Part shown: positions 19,063-27,948 of the stretch, in pieces | Numbering within the stretch: position 1 is the first letter of the stretch | Layout: every line of letters begins with the position of its first letter | Origin: Sphingomonadales bacterium | Lineage (GTDB): Bacteria > Pseudomonadota > Alphaproteobacteria > Sphingomonadales > Sphingomonadaceae | DNA length: 63,665 nt | NCBI GenBank assembly: GCA_019750455.1 | Contig: JAIEOM010000001.1 | Span: 1 to 63,665, forward strand | Direction of reading: 5' to 3' | Notes under the pieces: generated by a model | Database searches by the model: none | What the model was told of the DNA's origin: nothing | What the model saw: the letters and a program-made list of their open reading frames with translations, nothing else | Position numbers and translations under genes: made by a program

Positions 19063-20187
19063 TCAGATCCGGTCGATCAGCCCGCGAGTTGCAAGGTTTT
19101 TGGCGAAGGCGGCAAAGCCCGTGGTCCATGCCGGTGCATCGCGCGAAGTTGTCACCGTGTTGCGCAGTGTGCCCAGCTTCTGCGAGCGGATCGTCACCAC
19201 ATCACCCACCTTGTGCGTGAAGCCCGCGCCCGGCGTATCGCGATCCTGCGTCGGCGCGAACAGCGTGCCGCAGAACAGCACGAAGCCATCGGGGTAGTGA
19301 TGTTCCGAGAGGCACTGCGCGACCAGATCGAGCGGATCGCGGCTGATCTGGCTCATGTCGTTGCGCCCTTCGAGCAGGTAGCCTTCGGGCCCTTCGATGG
19401 TCAGCTCCACATCGGCGCCGCGCACATCGTCTATGGTGAAACCTTCGTCGAACAGGCGGATGAAGGGGCCGATCGCGCAGGAGGCGGTGTTATCTTTCGC
19501 CTTCGACAGCAGCAGCGCCGAACGCCCCTCGAAATCGCGCAGGTTCACATCATTGCCGAGCGTCGCGCCGACCACTTCGCCATGGGCGTCGCACACGAGC
19601 ACGATCTCGGGCTCGGGGTTGTTCCAGTGCGAATCCGAACGCACACCGATCTGCGCACCGGTGCCGACCGCCGAGAGCACCGGAGACTTGGAGAAGATCT
19701 CCGCATCCGGCCCGATCGCGACTTCGAGATATTGCGACCACATGCCTTCCTCGATCAGCGCGGCTTTGAGCTGCATCGCACCTGCGCTTCCGGGGATGAC
19801 CGAGCGGATACCGCTGCCGACCTTGTCTTCAAGCTGCGCACGGATCGCGGCGGCAGCGGATGCATCGCCGCGGGCGCGTTCCTCAATCACACGCTCGATG
19901 GCGGAGAGGGCGAAGGTCACCCCGCTCGCCTTGATGCATTGAAGGTCGATGGGGGCGAGCAGGGCCCAGCCATCGGGCAGCCCATCCTCGACCGGGCCGA
20001 GTGCGATCCCGCCCGAAAACTGCTTGCGCGCTACAGCGCCGGCGACCGTGCTGACCGTGCCCGTGAGATCGTAAAGCGTCCCGCCCTCGATGGCGATCAC
20101 GCACGGCCCCTCGGGCGATTGTGCCCGGCCGATGAAGTGCCCGCGCGGATAATCCGCGGGCAGGCTATCTAGAATCCCGTCGGCCAT
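19063..20187 (-). CDS. xylX: 2-keto-3-deoxy-D-xylonate dehydratase (fumarylacetoacetase superfamily)
   Basis: 374 residues from ATG 20187. The FAH-type C-terminal domain contains LWS/MWSQYLEVAIGPDAEIF, SHWNNPEPEIVLV (metal Glu residues), GNDVNLRDFEGRSALLL and PDGFVLFCGTLFAPTQDRD, the pattern I know from Caulobacter XylX. It converts 2-keto-3-deoxy-xylonate to 2-oxoglutarate semialdehyde, the fourth Weimberg step. It is the first gene of the leftward operon; a GGGAGG box and the operator TGATAGCGCTACCA lie just upstream. The next gene starts about 105 bp after its stop. Confidence 0.88.
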   Translation of the reverse strand: MADGILDSLPADYPRGHFIGRAQSPEGPCVIAIEGGTLYDLTGTVSTVAGAVARKQFSGGIALGPVEDGLPDGWALLAPIDLQCIKASGVTFALSAIERVIEERARGDASAAAAIRAQLEDKVGSGIRSVIPGSAGAMQLKAALIEEGMWSQYLEVAIGPDAEIFSKSPVLSAVGTGAQIGVRSDSHWNNPEPEIVLVCDAHGEVVGATLGNDVNLRDFEGRSALLLSKAKDNTASCAIGPFIRLFDEGFTIDDVRGADVELTIEGPEGYLLEGRNDMSQISRDPLDLVAQCLSEHHYPDGFVLFCGTLFAPTQDRDTPGAGFTHKVGDVVTIRSQKLGTLRNTVTTSRDAPAWTTGFAAFAKNLATRGLIDRI

Positions 20188-20209
20188 TTCTGGCTCTTGC
20201 CTCCCTCAG

Positions 20210-20223
20210 TGATAGCGCTACCA
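20210..20223. promoter_or_regulatory. LacI-type operator between xylX and GH43
   Basis: TGATAGCGCTACCA, 13 of 14 positions identical to the perfect palindrome at 11363. It lies 23 bp before xylX and 57 bp before the divergent GH43 gene, so one site could control both. Confidence 0.65.
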
Positions 20224-20279
20224 TAGGGCCACAATCGCGGGCCGACAAGCCCCCAAGCGAGCGATAGGGGTGGGAGAGA

Positions 20280-21932
20280 ATGATGAAACGCAAGGCGGTG
20301 ATGCTGGCGGCGGCGGCCGTGCTGGCGGGCTACGGCACAGCAGCGGCGGCGCGCGATGTGGTCGCGCAGTTCGACTGGCTCGCCTACGAATCGGCCGAGG
20401 GCGAGCCCTCGCCGCCCGCCGGACAATATCGCAATCCGGTGATCCCCGGCTTCCACCCCGATCCCTCGATCGTGCGGGTGGGCAGGGACTTCTATGCCGT
20501 CACGTCGACCTTCAGCTGGTATCCGGGACTGCCGATCCTGCATTCGACCGATCTTGTGAACTGGCGCATCATCGGCAATGCGATCGACCGCACGGACATG
20601 CTCGACTTCAGCGGCCTCGGCACCAACCGCGGGCTGTTTGCCCCCGCGATCACCCATCACGACGGGCGCTTCTGGATCGTCAACACCTGCATCGAATGCG
20701 GCGGCAATTTCGTCATCACCGCTGAAAACCCCGCAGGACCGTGGAGCGATCCGGTGTGGCTCGAATTCGGCGGGATCGATCCCTCGCTGCATTTCGAGGA
20801 AGATGGCACGGCGTGGATCGTCTATAATGATGCGCCCCCCGGGCCGCCCGAATATGAAGGCCACCGCGCACTGTGGCTCCAGCAGTTCGATCCGGTCGCC
20901 ATGAAGATGCTGCCGAAGCGCACCCTGCTTCGCGACAAGGGCGTGGACCCGGCGAAGAAACCGATCTGGGCGGAAGGGCCGCATATCTACAAAGTGGGCG
21001 AGTGGTATTACCTTCTCACCGCCGAAGGGGGCACGGCGGACCAGCATTCGCAGACGATCTATCGTTCGCGCGCCTTGCAAGGGCCCTATGCGCCGGGGCC
21101 GTTCAATCCGATCCTCACCCAGCGCGATCTTCCCGCTGACCGCCCAGACCGGGTGGAGGCGACAGGGCATGCCGATATCGTCCAGCTTGACGATGGCAGC
21201 TGGTGGGGCGTGTTCCTGGCCACGCGGCCTTTTGCCGGGCAATCGACACTGATGGGGCGCGAGACCTTTCTGCTGCCGGTGACATGGAAGGATGGCTGGC
21301 CGCGCTTCCTCGACAAGGGCGCGCCAGTGCCGCTGGTGTCCGCAGCGCCGAAGCTCCCCGCCTCGCCGCGTGCGCAGTGGGACAGATGGCGCGAGGAATT
21401 CCTCTCGCCGCTTTCGGATGAATGGATCGGCCTGCGCTCTCCCGGGGCCACGCCGCAGTGGGAGGTCCGCGACGGGGCACTGCATGTCACCGCCGGTCCG
21501 GCAGCGGCAGGCAGCTTCGGCAAGCCCGCTTTCACCGGCCGCCGGCTGCGGCATCACAAGGCGAGCTTCACCACCCGGATCGACTTCACGCCCGAGCGCG
21601 GCGGTGACTTCGCGGGCCTGCTTGCCTTCATGGACGAGACCCATTTTCTCGCCGCGGGGAAGGAGCGGGGGCGGATCGTGGTGCGCCTGCGCACTTCGGC
21701 GAGCGAAGGGGCAGGGGGGCGCGAGGTAGCTTCGGCACCGCTCGGCAATGATGCGCCTGTCGAACTGAAGATCACCTTCGATGGCGGCACCGCGCTGGTC
21801 TTTTACCGTGCCGCGGGGGCGGAGGCATGGCAGGCGGTGGGCGGCCCGATCAATGTCGAACCGCTCGCCTCGGTCCATGCCGGGCTGTTCACCGGGCTGG
21901 TGGTCGGCCCCTATGCCCATTCGCCCGGATAA
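20280..21932 (+). CDS. GH43 beta-xylosidase/alpha-L-arabinofuranosidase, exported
   Basis: 550 residues with a signal peptide (about 1-24, ending TAAAA). GGGGTGGGAGAGA precedes ATG 20280. GH43 catalytic acids are Asp in GFHPDPSIVR (about 60), Asp in FGGIDPSLHF (about 164) and Glu in IWAEGPHIYK (about 236). Past about residue 360 a C-terminal beta-sandwich (GDFAGLLAFMDETHF region) is typical of the two-domain GH43 xylosidases. It probably releases xylose or arabinose from imported xylo-oligosaccharides. A single-gene unit divergent from xylX, with its stop 18 bp from the convergent secreted protein gene. Confidence 0.92.
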   Translation: MMKRKAVMLAAAAVLAGYGTAAAARDVVAQFDWLAYESAEGEPSPPAGQYRNPVIPGFHPDPSIVRVGRDFYAVTSTFSWYPGLPILHSTDLVNWRIIGNAIDRTDMLDFSGLGTNRGLFAPAITHHDGRFWIVNTCIECGGNFVITAENPAGPWSDPVWLEFGGIDPSLHFEEDGTAWIVYNDAPPGPPEYEGHRALWLQQFDPVAMKMLPKRTLLRDKGVDPAKKPIWAEGPHIYKVGEWYYLLTAEGGTADQHSQTIYRSRALQGPYAPGPFNPILTQRDLPADRPDRVEATGHADIVQLDDGSWWGVFLATRPFAGQSTLMGRETFLLPVTWKDGWPRFLDKGAPVPLVSAAPKLPASPRAQWDRWREEFLSPLSDEWIGLRSPGATPQWEVRDGALHVTAGPAAAGSFGKPAFTGRRLRHHKASFTTRIDFTPERGGDFAGLLAFMDETHFLAAGKERGRIVVRLRTSASEGAGGREVASAPLGNDAPVELKITFDGGTALVFYRAAGAEAWQAVGGPINVEPLASVHAGLFTGLVVGPYAHSPG

Positions 21933-21950
21933 GGCGCGGCGGGGCGCCGG

Positions 21951-23060
21951 TCAGTTGGTCTTGAAGACGTAGACCGGCCCCACCTCGATGCTCTGCGCAG
22001 CGGCGGCGAAGTGCAGGGTGACGGTTGCATCGCCCGCGCCGAAGCCGCGCGTGGCGGTGAAGGGCAGGCTGATCAGCTGCCACCTGTCACCAAGCTTGAA
22101 GACCTTGTCGCCAAAGCCCTCGTAGGGCGGGAAGCCGCCCTGCATCCGCGCATAGACCAGTCCCTTGCCGTCTTCCGTCTGCGCGCTGATCGTTCGGGCG
22201 ACGATGGCGACCGTGAAGGTATCGCCTTCCTTCACCGCGGGGATCAGCGGGATCGCGGTGCTGAGATCCCAGCGGTTTGCGCCTGCCGCCGGTGTGGTGA
22301 AGCGGGTCGCCTTCTGGAGCCAGATCTCCGGCATATCCAGCCCCAGCCAGCTGCCGCCCGTTCCGCCATGCTCCCATGCGCGGTGGGTGGGATCGTTGAC
22401 CAGCTGACCGATGTTGCGCAGGCTATCGGGCATTTCGATGCCGGACGCCTCTTTCAGCGTCGGCGGAGCGGCCTTGGCGATGATGGTGGGCGAACCCTTG
22501 ACCACGATCGCCTGGCCGATCTCGATCACCTGCTTTTCGCCCGCCAGTTGCAGCGTGACAATGGCGTCGGCCTTGCGGATGCGCTTGTCGGCGACTGCCG
22601 TCACCTCGTACCACTGCCACTCGCTGCCCACCAGAACAGTGCTGTCGCCGAACCCGCCGTAGGGCGCGGTGTTTTCCTGAAAGCGCACGCCGATGGTGCC
22701 CTTGCCATCCGCCCGGTCGGTGCTGACGACGCGGGCGTAGAAGCCGACGGTCATCTGGTCACCTGACCGGATTTCGGCGAGCAGCGGGATATTGGCCGAA
22801 CTGGTGTAGGGAAACGCGCCCTTGGCCTTGATGGTGAACACGCGCGCCGCTCCGCCGCCGGGGATTTCGGGCGATTGGCGCGCGCCGGCTTCCAGTTCGG
22901 GACCGTAGCTGGCCCAGTCGATCCGCGTCGGATCATTGACCAGATCGCCGGGGACCAGTTCGTCAAAGGCCTTGAGTTCGGGCGGCAGATCGGCGGCGGC
23001 AGGGGCGGCGAGGGCGAGCAGGGCGGCCCCGGCTGCGAAGGTGATGACGTTGCGCTTCAT
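21951..23060 (-). CDS. Secreted protein of two tandem beta-sandwich-like repeats, function unknown
   Basis: 369 residues with a signal peptide (hydrophobic 7-22, AAPAAAD). I do not recognise an enzyme. The mature protein is an internal duplication: LVNDPTRIDWASYGPELEAG near 40 recurs as LVNDPTHRAWEHGGTGGS near 220; IPLLAEIRSGDQMTVGFYARVVS recurs as IPLIPAVKEGDTFTVAIVARTIS; and APYGGFGDS recurs as PPYEGFGDK. Each half ends in a V-x-L-x-A strand plus an I-E-[IV]-G motif. This looks like two carbohydrate-binding-module-like jelly rolls. It is the last gene after GH3 and GH5, so a substrate-binding or solute-capturing role is inferred. Homologues may be annotated only as hypothetical. Confidence 0.8.
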   Translation of the reverse strand: MKRNVITFAAGAALLALAAPAAADLPPELKAFDELVPGDLVNDPTRIDWASYGPELEAGARQSPEIPGGGAARVFTIKAKGAFPYTSSANIPLLAEIRSGDQMTVGFYARVVSTDRADGKGTIGVRFQENTAPYGGFGDSTVLVGSEWQWYEVTAVADKRIRKADAIVTLQLAGEKQVIEIGQAIVVKGSPTIIAKAAPPTLKEASGIEMPDSLRNIGQLVNDPTHRAWEHGGTGGSWLGLDMPEIWLQKATRFTTPAAGANRWDLSTAIPLIPAVKEGDTFTVAIVARTISAQTEDGKGLVYARMQGGFPPYEGFGDKVFKLGDRWQLISLPFTATRGFGAGDATVTLHFAAAAQSIEVGPVYVFKTN

Positions 23061-23084
23061 GGTCTGAGGTGTCCTCGTGCCTTG

Positions 23085-24116
23085 TCAGTCTTCCTTGAGC
23101 CCCAGCGCGCCGCGCATCCCCTTCAGCCACTTGCCTTTCCTGTGGTCGTAGAAGGGGAAGGTGTTGGTATAGGCCCACACGCACACGCCGATCCCCGTCG
23201 GGGCGAAGGCATCGGTGATCATGCGGTGATACTTCACCCGGTCTTCAAGGCTGATGTGCCCGTCATAGGCGCCGGTCTCGCCCATGAAGGGGGTCTTGCC
23301 GGTGCGGGCGATGTAGGTCTGGATGCTCGCCACATCGCGGGCCAGCTGGGCGGCGTCCTGCGTGGTGGGGAAAGGGCGGCCGACAGGCGGCATGTCGGGC
23401 TTGGTCCACTCCGCGCCCTGATGGGTGTAGTTGAAGGGATCATAGTAATGGAAGGTCGGATGCACGTTGGCATCATCCGGCAGGGGCAGGGTCTCCAGCG
23501 ACTTGATCCCGCTCCAGTTCTCGCCCCCGATGATCACCGCACGGGTGGGATGAAGCTTGCGCACCTCGGCGAGCGACGGCGCCAGGGTCTGGAGCAGGTT
23601 GGTGTGGTTGAAATTCTTGTGCGGTTCGTTCTCCAGCTCGAACCACAGGCTGTCCTCGGGATAGCCCTTGAACGTTGCCGCGATCTGCTTCCACACACCG
23701 CCATGCCATGCGGCAACACCCAGCGGATTGTCGTGGATCGGATCGAAATGGTGGCTGTTGAGGATCACGTTCAGATCTTCCGCCAGCGCCCAGTCGACGA
23801 TCTGCTTGACCCGGGCCATCCACTTGGGATCGACGGCGTAGGGCGGCTTGTCCGAAGACTTGTTGTGCCAGCGCACCGGCAGGCGGATGGTCTGGAACCC
23901 GGCGGCCTTGATGCGCTTCAGGTCATCCTGTCGCACCGGCACGCCGCCCCAGCTGCCTTCGAACTCGGCTTCCAGCGTGTTGCCGATATTGACGCAGGTG
24001 CCGACCGGCAGCGGCTTGGTGACAGCGGGCGCAGCAGCGGCGACCGGGGTAGCGGCCAGCGGTGCGAGCGTCAGCGCTGCCAGCGGCAGCAGCGCTGCGA
24101 ATGCCTTGAGGTTCAT
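23085..24116 (-). CDS. GH5 endoglucanase/beta-glycanase
   Basis: 343 residues from ATG 24116, where GGGGAGAG precedes the codon and a normal signal peptide begins (MNLKAFAALLPLAALTLAP); the frame is open farther upstream but is not protein-like there. GH5 signatures: GTCVNIGNTLEA, the acid/base Glu in WFELENEPHKN (about 185) and the nucleophile Glu in PFMGETGAYDG (about 281), plus HHFDPIHDN and HYYDPFNYTH with the conserved His-Tyr. It would cut beta-1,4-glucan or mannan/xyloglucan backbones. It is sandwiched between GH3 and the duplicated-domain protein with short gaps, one operon. Confidence 0.9.
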   Translation of the reverse strand: MNLKAFAALLPLAALTLAPLAATPVAAAAPAVTKPLPVGTCVNIGNTLEAEFEGSWGGVPVRQDDLKRIKAAGFQTIRLPVRWHNKSSDKPPYAVDPKWMARVKQIVDWALAEDLNVILNSHHFDPIHDNPLGVAAWHGGVWKQIAATFKGYPEDSLWFELENEPHKNFNHTNLLQTLAPSLAEVRKLHPTRAVIIGGENWSGIKSLETLPLPDDANVHPTFHYYDPFNYTHQGAEWTKPDMPPVGRPFPTTQDAAQLARDVASIQTYIARTGKTPFMGETGAYDGHISLEDRVKYHRMITDAFAPTGIGVCVWAYTNTFPFYDHRKGKWLKGMRGALGLKED

Positions 24117-24153
24117 GCTTCTCTCCCCTTTTGCGGGCGTTGGCCGCCCAGAT

Positions 24154-26652
24154 TCAGTCGCAGGCCAGCACCTGCTCGGCATCGCTGCCGAGCCGCACCT
24201 CGCCAATCGCGAAATCGGCCTTGCCCCGCGTTTCCAGCACGAAGGGCCGGTCGACCTTTGCCACATCGGCCCCCTTGCTGCGGAAACACTTCAAGGGGAT
24301 GCCGTAGCGCACATAGCCCGGCGTGACGGGCAGGCTGACGGCGGCATAGCCGTCACCCCCCGGACCGCGCATGCCGATCCGCGCTGCATCGGGCGTGTCC
24401 CACACCCGCATCGTCACCAGCACCATGACGTCGCCATTGGTTTCCCGGGAGAGGTCGATCGTGTCGAACGAGCCGAGCTGAACGCTGGCCGTGCCCCCCT
24501 TGACCGCGAAGCGTCGTGCGCCCTCCTGCACCTTGAAGTTTTCCGCCGTCACCCGCGCGCGGCCGCCCAGCGCATCGGCGGGGAGGGTGGTGACCCGGGT
24601 CTCGATCTCGCCTTGCGTGCCTGCCACCCACAAGGACCAGCGCGCCGCCGGGGTGCCGGCATTGAACCACAACCGGCTGTCACCGCCCAGCGCCGTCGCA
24701 TCGAGTTCGGGCAGCGGCGTCCACCCGCCAGCAGGCGCGGCGTAGTTCAACCCGTGGCCGAAGGGATAGAGCGTGCCGTCTGCCATCTGCGCCGCGCGCG
24801 GCCATGCGGCGGGAAGCTTGCCGGTGAAGTCGTGGCGCGGCTTGCCTGCGCTGTCCCCGACCAGCACGTCGGCCACCCCGCCGCCCTCGCTCCCCGGCAA
24901 CCATGCGACCACGAAGGCATCGGCAGCGTTGAGCGCCTCGTTCACGTACAGTGGCCGCCCGGTGACCATCACGGCCACCACGGGAATCCCTTGCGCCTTC
25001 AGCTTCTTCATCGTGGCGAAGGGCCCGGTCAGTTCGGGATCGAGCAACAGCGCCGCGCGGTCGCCCTGAAACTCCGCGTAGGGCGTCTCGCCGAACACCA
25101 CCACGGCGGCATCGGGCTTGTCGGTGAAGCTGCCATCGGGCGAGAGCACGGCGCTGCCGCCGCCGGCTTCTACCGCCTGTTTCAGCCCGCCCCAGATCGA
25201 TGTCGCACCGGGGAAGTGGGCGTTGGTGAGACCCGTGCCCTGCCAGCTCAGCGTCCACCCGCCCGATTGGCGCGCGATATCGTCAGCGCCGTCGCCGGCG
25301 ACCAGCAGGCGCTTGCCCGGAGCAAGCGGGAGCACGCCTTCGTTCTTCAGCAGCACCAGCGATTTGCGCACCGCCTCGCGCGCCACGGCGCGGTGTTCGG
25401 GCGCGCCGAGCAGGTCGTACTGCCCCGAAAATGCCCGGTCCGAAGGCTTGCCCGCCGTGAACAGGCCGAGCCGCGCCTTGACCCTCAGAATCCGCGCCAC
25501 GCCTTCGTCGATCCGGCTCATCGGGATCGCACCCGATTTCGCGCGGGCGAGCAGATCATTGTAGATCGGCTTCCACGTATCGGGCGCCATGTACATGTCG
25601 ACCCCCGCCATCAGCGCCTGCGGGCAGGCCTCGTTGGTACAGCCCGCCACCTGCCCGTGGGCATTCCAGTCCGACACCACGAAGCCGCCGAAATCCATCC
25701 GGTCCTTGAGCACCCCGGTCACCAGCGAGTGATTGCCGGTCATCTTTACACCCTGCCAGCTCGAAAAGCTGACCATCACGGTGGCAACGCCCTCGGCAAT
25801 GGCAGGGCCATAGGGTTTGCCGTGAATGTCGCGCAGCTCCGCCTCGCTGATCGAGCTGTCGCCCTGGTCGACGCCGTTGTCGGTGCCGCCATCGGCAAGG
25901 AAATGCTTGGTCGACGCGAGCACGTATGGCCCCGCCAGCAGGTTCTCGCCCGTCGGTGGCCCCTGAAGCCCCCGCACCATGGCGCCCACGTAAGAGGCGA
26001 CCAGATCGGGGTCCGAGGAATAGCCTTCGTACGCGCGGCCCCAGCGGAAATCCTGAGGGACCGCCACCGTGGGGGCAAAGGTCCATTCCTGCCCGGTGAC
26101 GCGGATTTCCTTGGCGGTGATCGCGCCGATTTTCTCGATCAGCGCGGGATCGCGCATCGCGCCAAGCCCGATATTGTGCGGGAAGATCGTCGCCCCGATG
26201 ATGTTGGAATGGCCGTGGACCGCGTCGGTCCCCCAGATCATCGGAATGCCGACCCCGCCGTCAGACCTGTCGACCGAGGCGAGGTAGAAATCGTCCGCTG
26301 CCTTCAGCCAGTCCGGTGCTGGCGACAGGTCATTGCCGTTCGGGCCCGAATTGCCGCCGACCAGCAACGAGCCGAGCTTGTACTTGCGGAAGTCGTCGGG
26401 CGTGACGCAGCACAGGTCGGCCTGCACCAGCTGCCCGACCTTCTCCTCGATCGTCATGCGCGCGATGAGGTCGGCGATCATTGTCTCGTGATCGGCGTTG
26501 ACTGGCACAGGGTAGGTGTAGGCGGGCCATTGCTCCGGATGGGCGGTGCCCGGTGCTTCGGCGGTTTGGGCCATGGCCGCTGTGGCAAGGCTCGTCGCAG
26601 CGAGCAGGCCTGCCGCGAGGCAGTTGCGTGTGGGGCCCCAGTGGCCAGTCAT
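24154..26652 (-). CDS. GH3 exo-beta-glucosidase/glucan glucohydrolase
   Basis: 832 residues with a signal peptide ending near TAAMAQ. GGGAGAGGGA precedes ATG 26652. The GH3 barrel has KHFLADGGTDNGVDQGD and the nucleophile Asp in FVVSDWNAHG (about 300); the second domain and a long C-terminal beta-sandwich (about 620-830) give the length of the ExoP/CelD-type exo-glucanases, clearly different from the shorter GH3 at 8.9 kb. It probably removes glucose from cello- or mixed-linkage oligosaccharides made by GH5. First gene of the operon, with two operator-like sites upstream. Confidence 0.92.
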   Translation of the reverse strand: MTGHWGPTRNCLAAGLLAATSLATAAMAQTAEAPGTAHPEQWPAYTYPVPVNADHETMIADLIARMTIEEKVGQLVQADLCCVTPDDFRKYKLGSLLVGGNSGPNGNDLSPAPDWLKAADDFYLASVDRSDGGVGIPMIWGTDAVHGHSNIIGATIFPHNIGLGAMRDPALIEKIGAITAKEIRVTGQEWTFAPTVAVPQDFRWGRAYEGYSSDPDLVASYVGAMVRGLQGPPTGENLLAGPYVLASTKHFLADGGTDNGVDQGDSSISEAELRDIHGKPYGPAIAEGVATVMVSFSSWQGVKMTGNHSLVTGVLKDRMDFGGFVVSDWNAHGQVAGCTNEACPQALMAGVDMYMAPDTWKPIYNDLLARAKSGAIPMSRIDEGVARILRVKARLGLFTAGKPSDRAFSGQYDLLGAPEHRAVAREAVRKSLVLLKNEGVLPLAPGKRLLVAGDGADDIARQSGGWTLSWQGTGLTNAHFPGATSIWGGLKQAVEAGGGSAVLSPDGSFTDKPDAAVVVFGETPYAEFQGDRAALLLDPELTGPFATMKKLKAQGIPVVAVMVTGRPLYVNEALNAADAFVVAWLPGSEGGGVADVLVGDSAGKPRHDFTGKLPAAWPRAAQMADGTLYPFGHGLNYAAPAGGWTPLPELDATALGGDSRLWFNAGTPAARWSLWVAGTQGEIETRVTTLPADALGGRARVTAENFKVQEGARRFAVKGGTASVQLGSFDTIDLSRETNGDVMVLVTMRVWDTPDAARIGMRGPGGDGYAAVSLPVTPGYVRYGIPLKCFRSKGADVAKVDRPFVLETRGKADFAIGEVRLGSDAEQVLACD

Positions 26653-26695
26653 GTCCCTCTCCCGCGGCGGTTGAACCCGCCGAGCCTTGCGTTTC

Positions 26696-26709
26696 TGCTA
26701 ACGCTAACA
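26696..26709. promoter_or_regulatory. LacI-type operator, proximal copy for the GH3-GH5 operon
   Basis: TGCTAACGCTAACA (minus strand TGTTAGCGTTAGCA) fits the TGxTAxCGCTAxCA pattern with a changed centre. It lies 44 bp upstream of the GH3 ATG. Confidence 0.5.
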
Positions 26710-26851
26710 TCAATGTTGGAAAATCTGCGGGCCGAAGTCAATCTTGGGGTGCGGCCAGCCTGGTATCAGACAGGCGAGGGTAGAGGAAAGTCTGCGGTAT
26801 TTGTTGCGTTTTTTCGACAGCGAATACGCATGCACAGACAGTTTCCAGAAA

Positions 26852-26865
26852 TGATAGCGATACCA
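26852..26865. promoter_or_regulatory. LacI-type operator, distal copy for the GH3-GH5 operon
   Basis: TGATAGCGATACCA differs from the xylX operator by one base. It is about 143 bp from the proximal copy, a spacing that would allow DNA looping by a tetrameric LacI protein. The gap 26653-26908 contains no gene that I can support. Confidence 0.5.
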
Positions 26866-26908
26866 TGAAGGCACGAACCGATTCGCCGAGCAGGGGGCGG
26901 CGCAGCCC

Positions 26909-27700
26909 CTATCCCCGCGCCACCGTTTCCAGCAGTTCGCCCGTCACCGGATAGCCGGCATCGGCCAAGATCGTCAGCCACGGCTTGCCGTCCTGTTCCA
27001 CGATCTGCGGCATGATCGTGCGCACCGGGATCGCTTCGGCCTGGGCCTTCGCCTCGGCAAAGCTGGCGAACAGGGCAAGGCGTTCGAGATTGCGGCGGGT
27101 GGGGAAGATCAGCTTGATGTCACCCCGCTCTGCCGCATCCAGTGCCCCTTGCGCGCTTGTCCAGAAAAGATGGGTGTTTTCCGAAGCGTCGATCGACACA
27201 TCGACCGCGCCCGTCCCCAGATCGGCGAGGTAGAAGCGCGTGTCATAGACCCGCGGGATGTTCTCGTTCTTGGGAAACCACCGCGCGAAGGGGGTGATCT
27301 GGGCAAGATCGAGCCGCCAGCCGAAGGCATCGAGCACCGGCGCGAGTGCGCCGTTTTCGGCCAGCATCGCCCGCGCGGCGGCGGCGGTTTCGGCGGAGAT
27401 GTTGCCGGACAAGCCCAGCGCGAGGCCGGTCTCCTCCAGCGTCTCGCGCACGGCGGCGATCTGGTGTGCGGCTTCATCGGCGGCGAGGCCGTGCTGTTCG
27501 GCAATCGTGCCGGCCAGCGCGAAGTCTGCGGGGTCCACCCGCCCGCCGGGAAACACCGCCATGCCCCCGGCGAAGGTCATATTGCGCGAGCGCACCGTCA
27601 TCAGCACCTCCGGAGCGCCGCCTTCGGGTGCGTTGCGGAAGATGATGATGGTGGCTGCCGGGATGCCCTGAGGTCCGGAATCGGTGATGTCGCTTGTCAT
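26909..27700 (-). CDS. NUDIX hydrolase (NUDT19/NUDT7-like)
   Basis: 263 residues from ATG 27700; an ATG at 27721 adds seven residues, and neither has a clear ribosome site. The NUDIX box is recognisable as RETLEETG (about 88-95), with FPGGRVDPAD in the usual place before it and a long insert between the two, as in NUDT19/NUDT7-type CoA or nucleotide diphosphatases. The protein is cytoplasmic. It hydrolyses a nucleoside-diphosphate-linked molecule; the substrate cannot be read from sequence. It marks the boundary of the xylan locus, is a single-gene unit, and ends 45 bp from the last operator. Confidence 0.87.
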   Translation of the reverse strand: MTSDITDSGPQGIPAATIIIFRNAPEGGAPEVLMTVRSRNMTFAGGMAVFPGGRVDPADFALAGTIAEQHGLAADEAAHQIAAVRETLEETGLALGLSGNISAETAAAARAMLAENGALAPVLDAFGWRLDLAQITPFARWFPKNENIPRVYDTRFYLADLGTGAVDVSIDASENTHLFWTSAQGALDAAERGDIKLIFPTRRNLERLALFASFAEAKAQAEAIPVRTIMPQIVEQDGKPWLTILADAGYPVTGELLETVARG

Positions 27701-27826
27701 TGCGGCAAAGGATGGCCGCATGGCAGGCGCTTGCCAAGTGCCAAGGCGCACCCCTGCCGCTTTGGCGAGGCACTGTCGGGTTGCTTTACATCTTGCAGTT
27801 AAGCGTTATCAACCAAGGAGCCGGAA

Positions 27827-27877
27827 ATGGCGGAAATCCGTGATTTTTCGAGTTTGGCACGCAGCGTGCATATGTAA
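27827..27877 (+). CDS. Candidate 16-residue micro-ORF
   Basis: MAEIRDFSSLARSVHM is preceded at the proper distance by AAGGAGCCGGAA, one of the better ribosome sites in the window, and followed 70 bp later by a strong terminator. No larger gene lies downstream on this strand, so it is either a free-standing small protein or part of a dual-function small RNA. No known peptide is recognised. A chance match is quite possible. Confidence 0.3.
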   Translation: MAEIRDFSSLARSVHM

Positions 27878-27948
27878 CAGCGGTTCGAATGGTCTTCGAA
27901 GAGAGGTGCGACCCATCCTGGTCTCCGGGTTGCGCCTCCCCGAAAATG

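Noticed and set aside
23848-26868. Open frame of about 1000 codons on the plus strand, opposite GH5/GH3
   Set aside because: The minus-strand frames have clear glycoside-hydrolase active sites and ribosome sites; the plus-strand reading has no domain.
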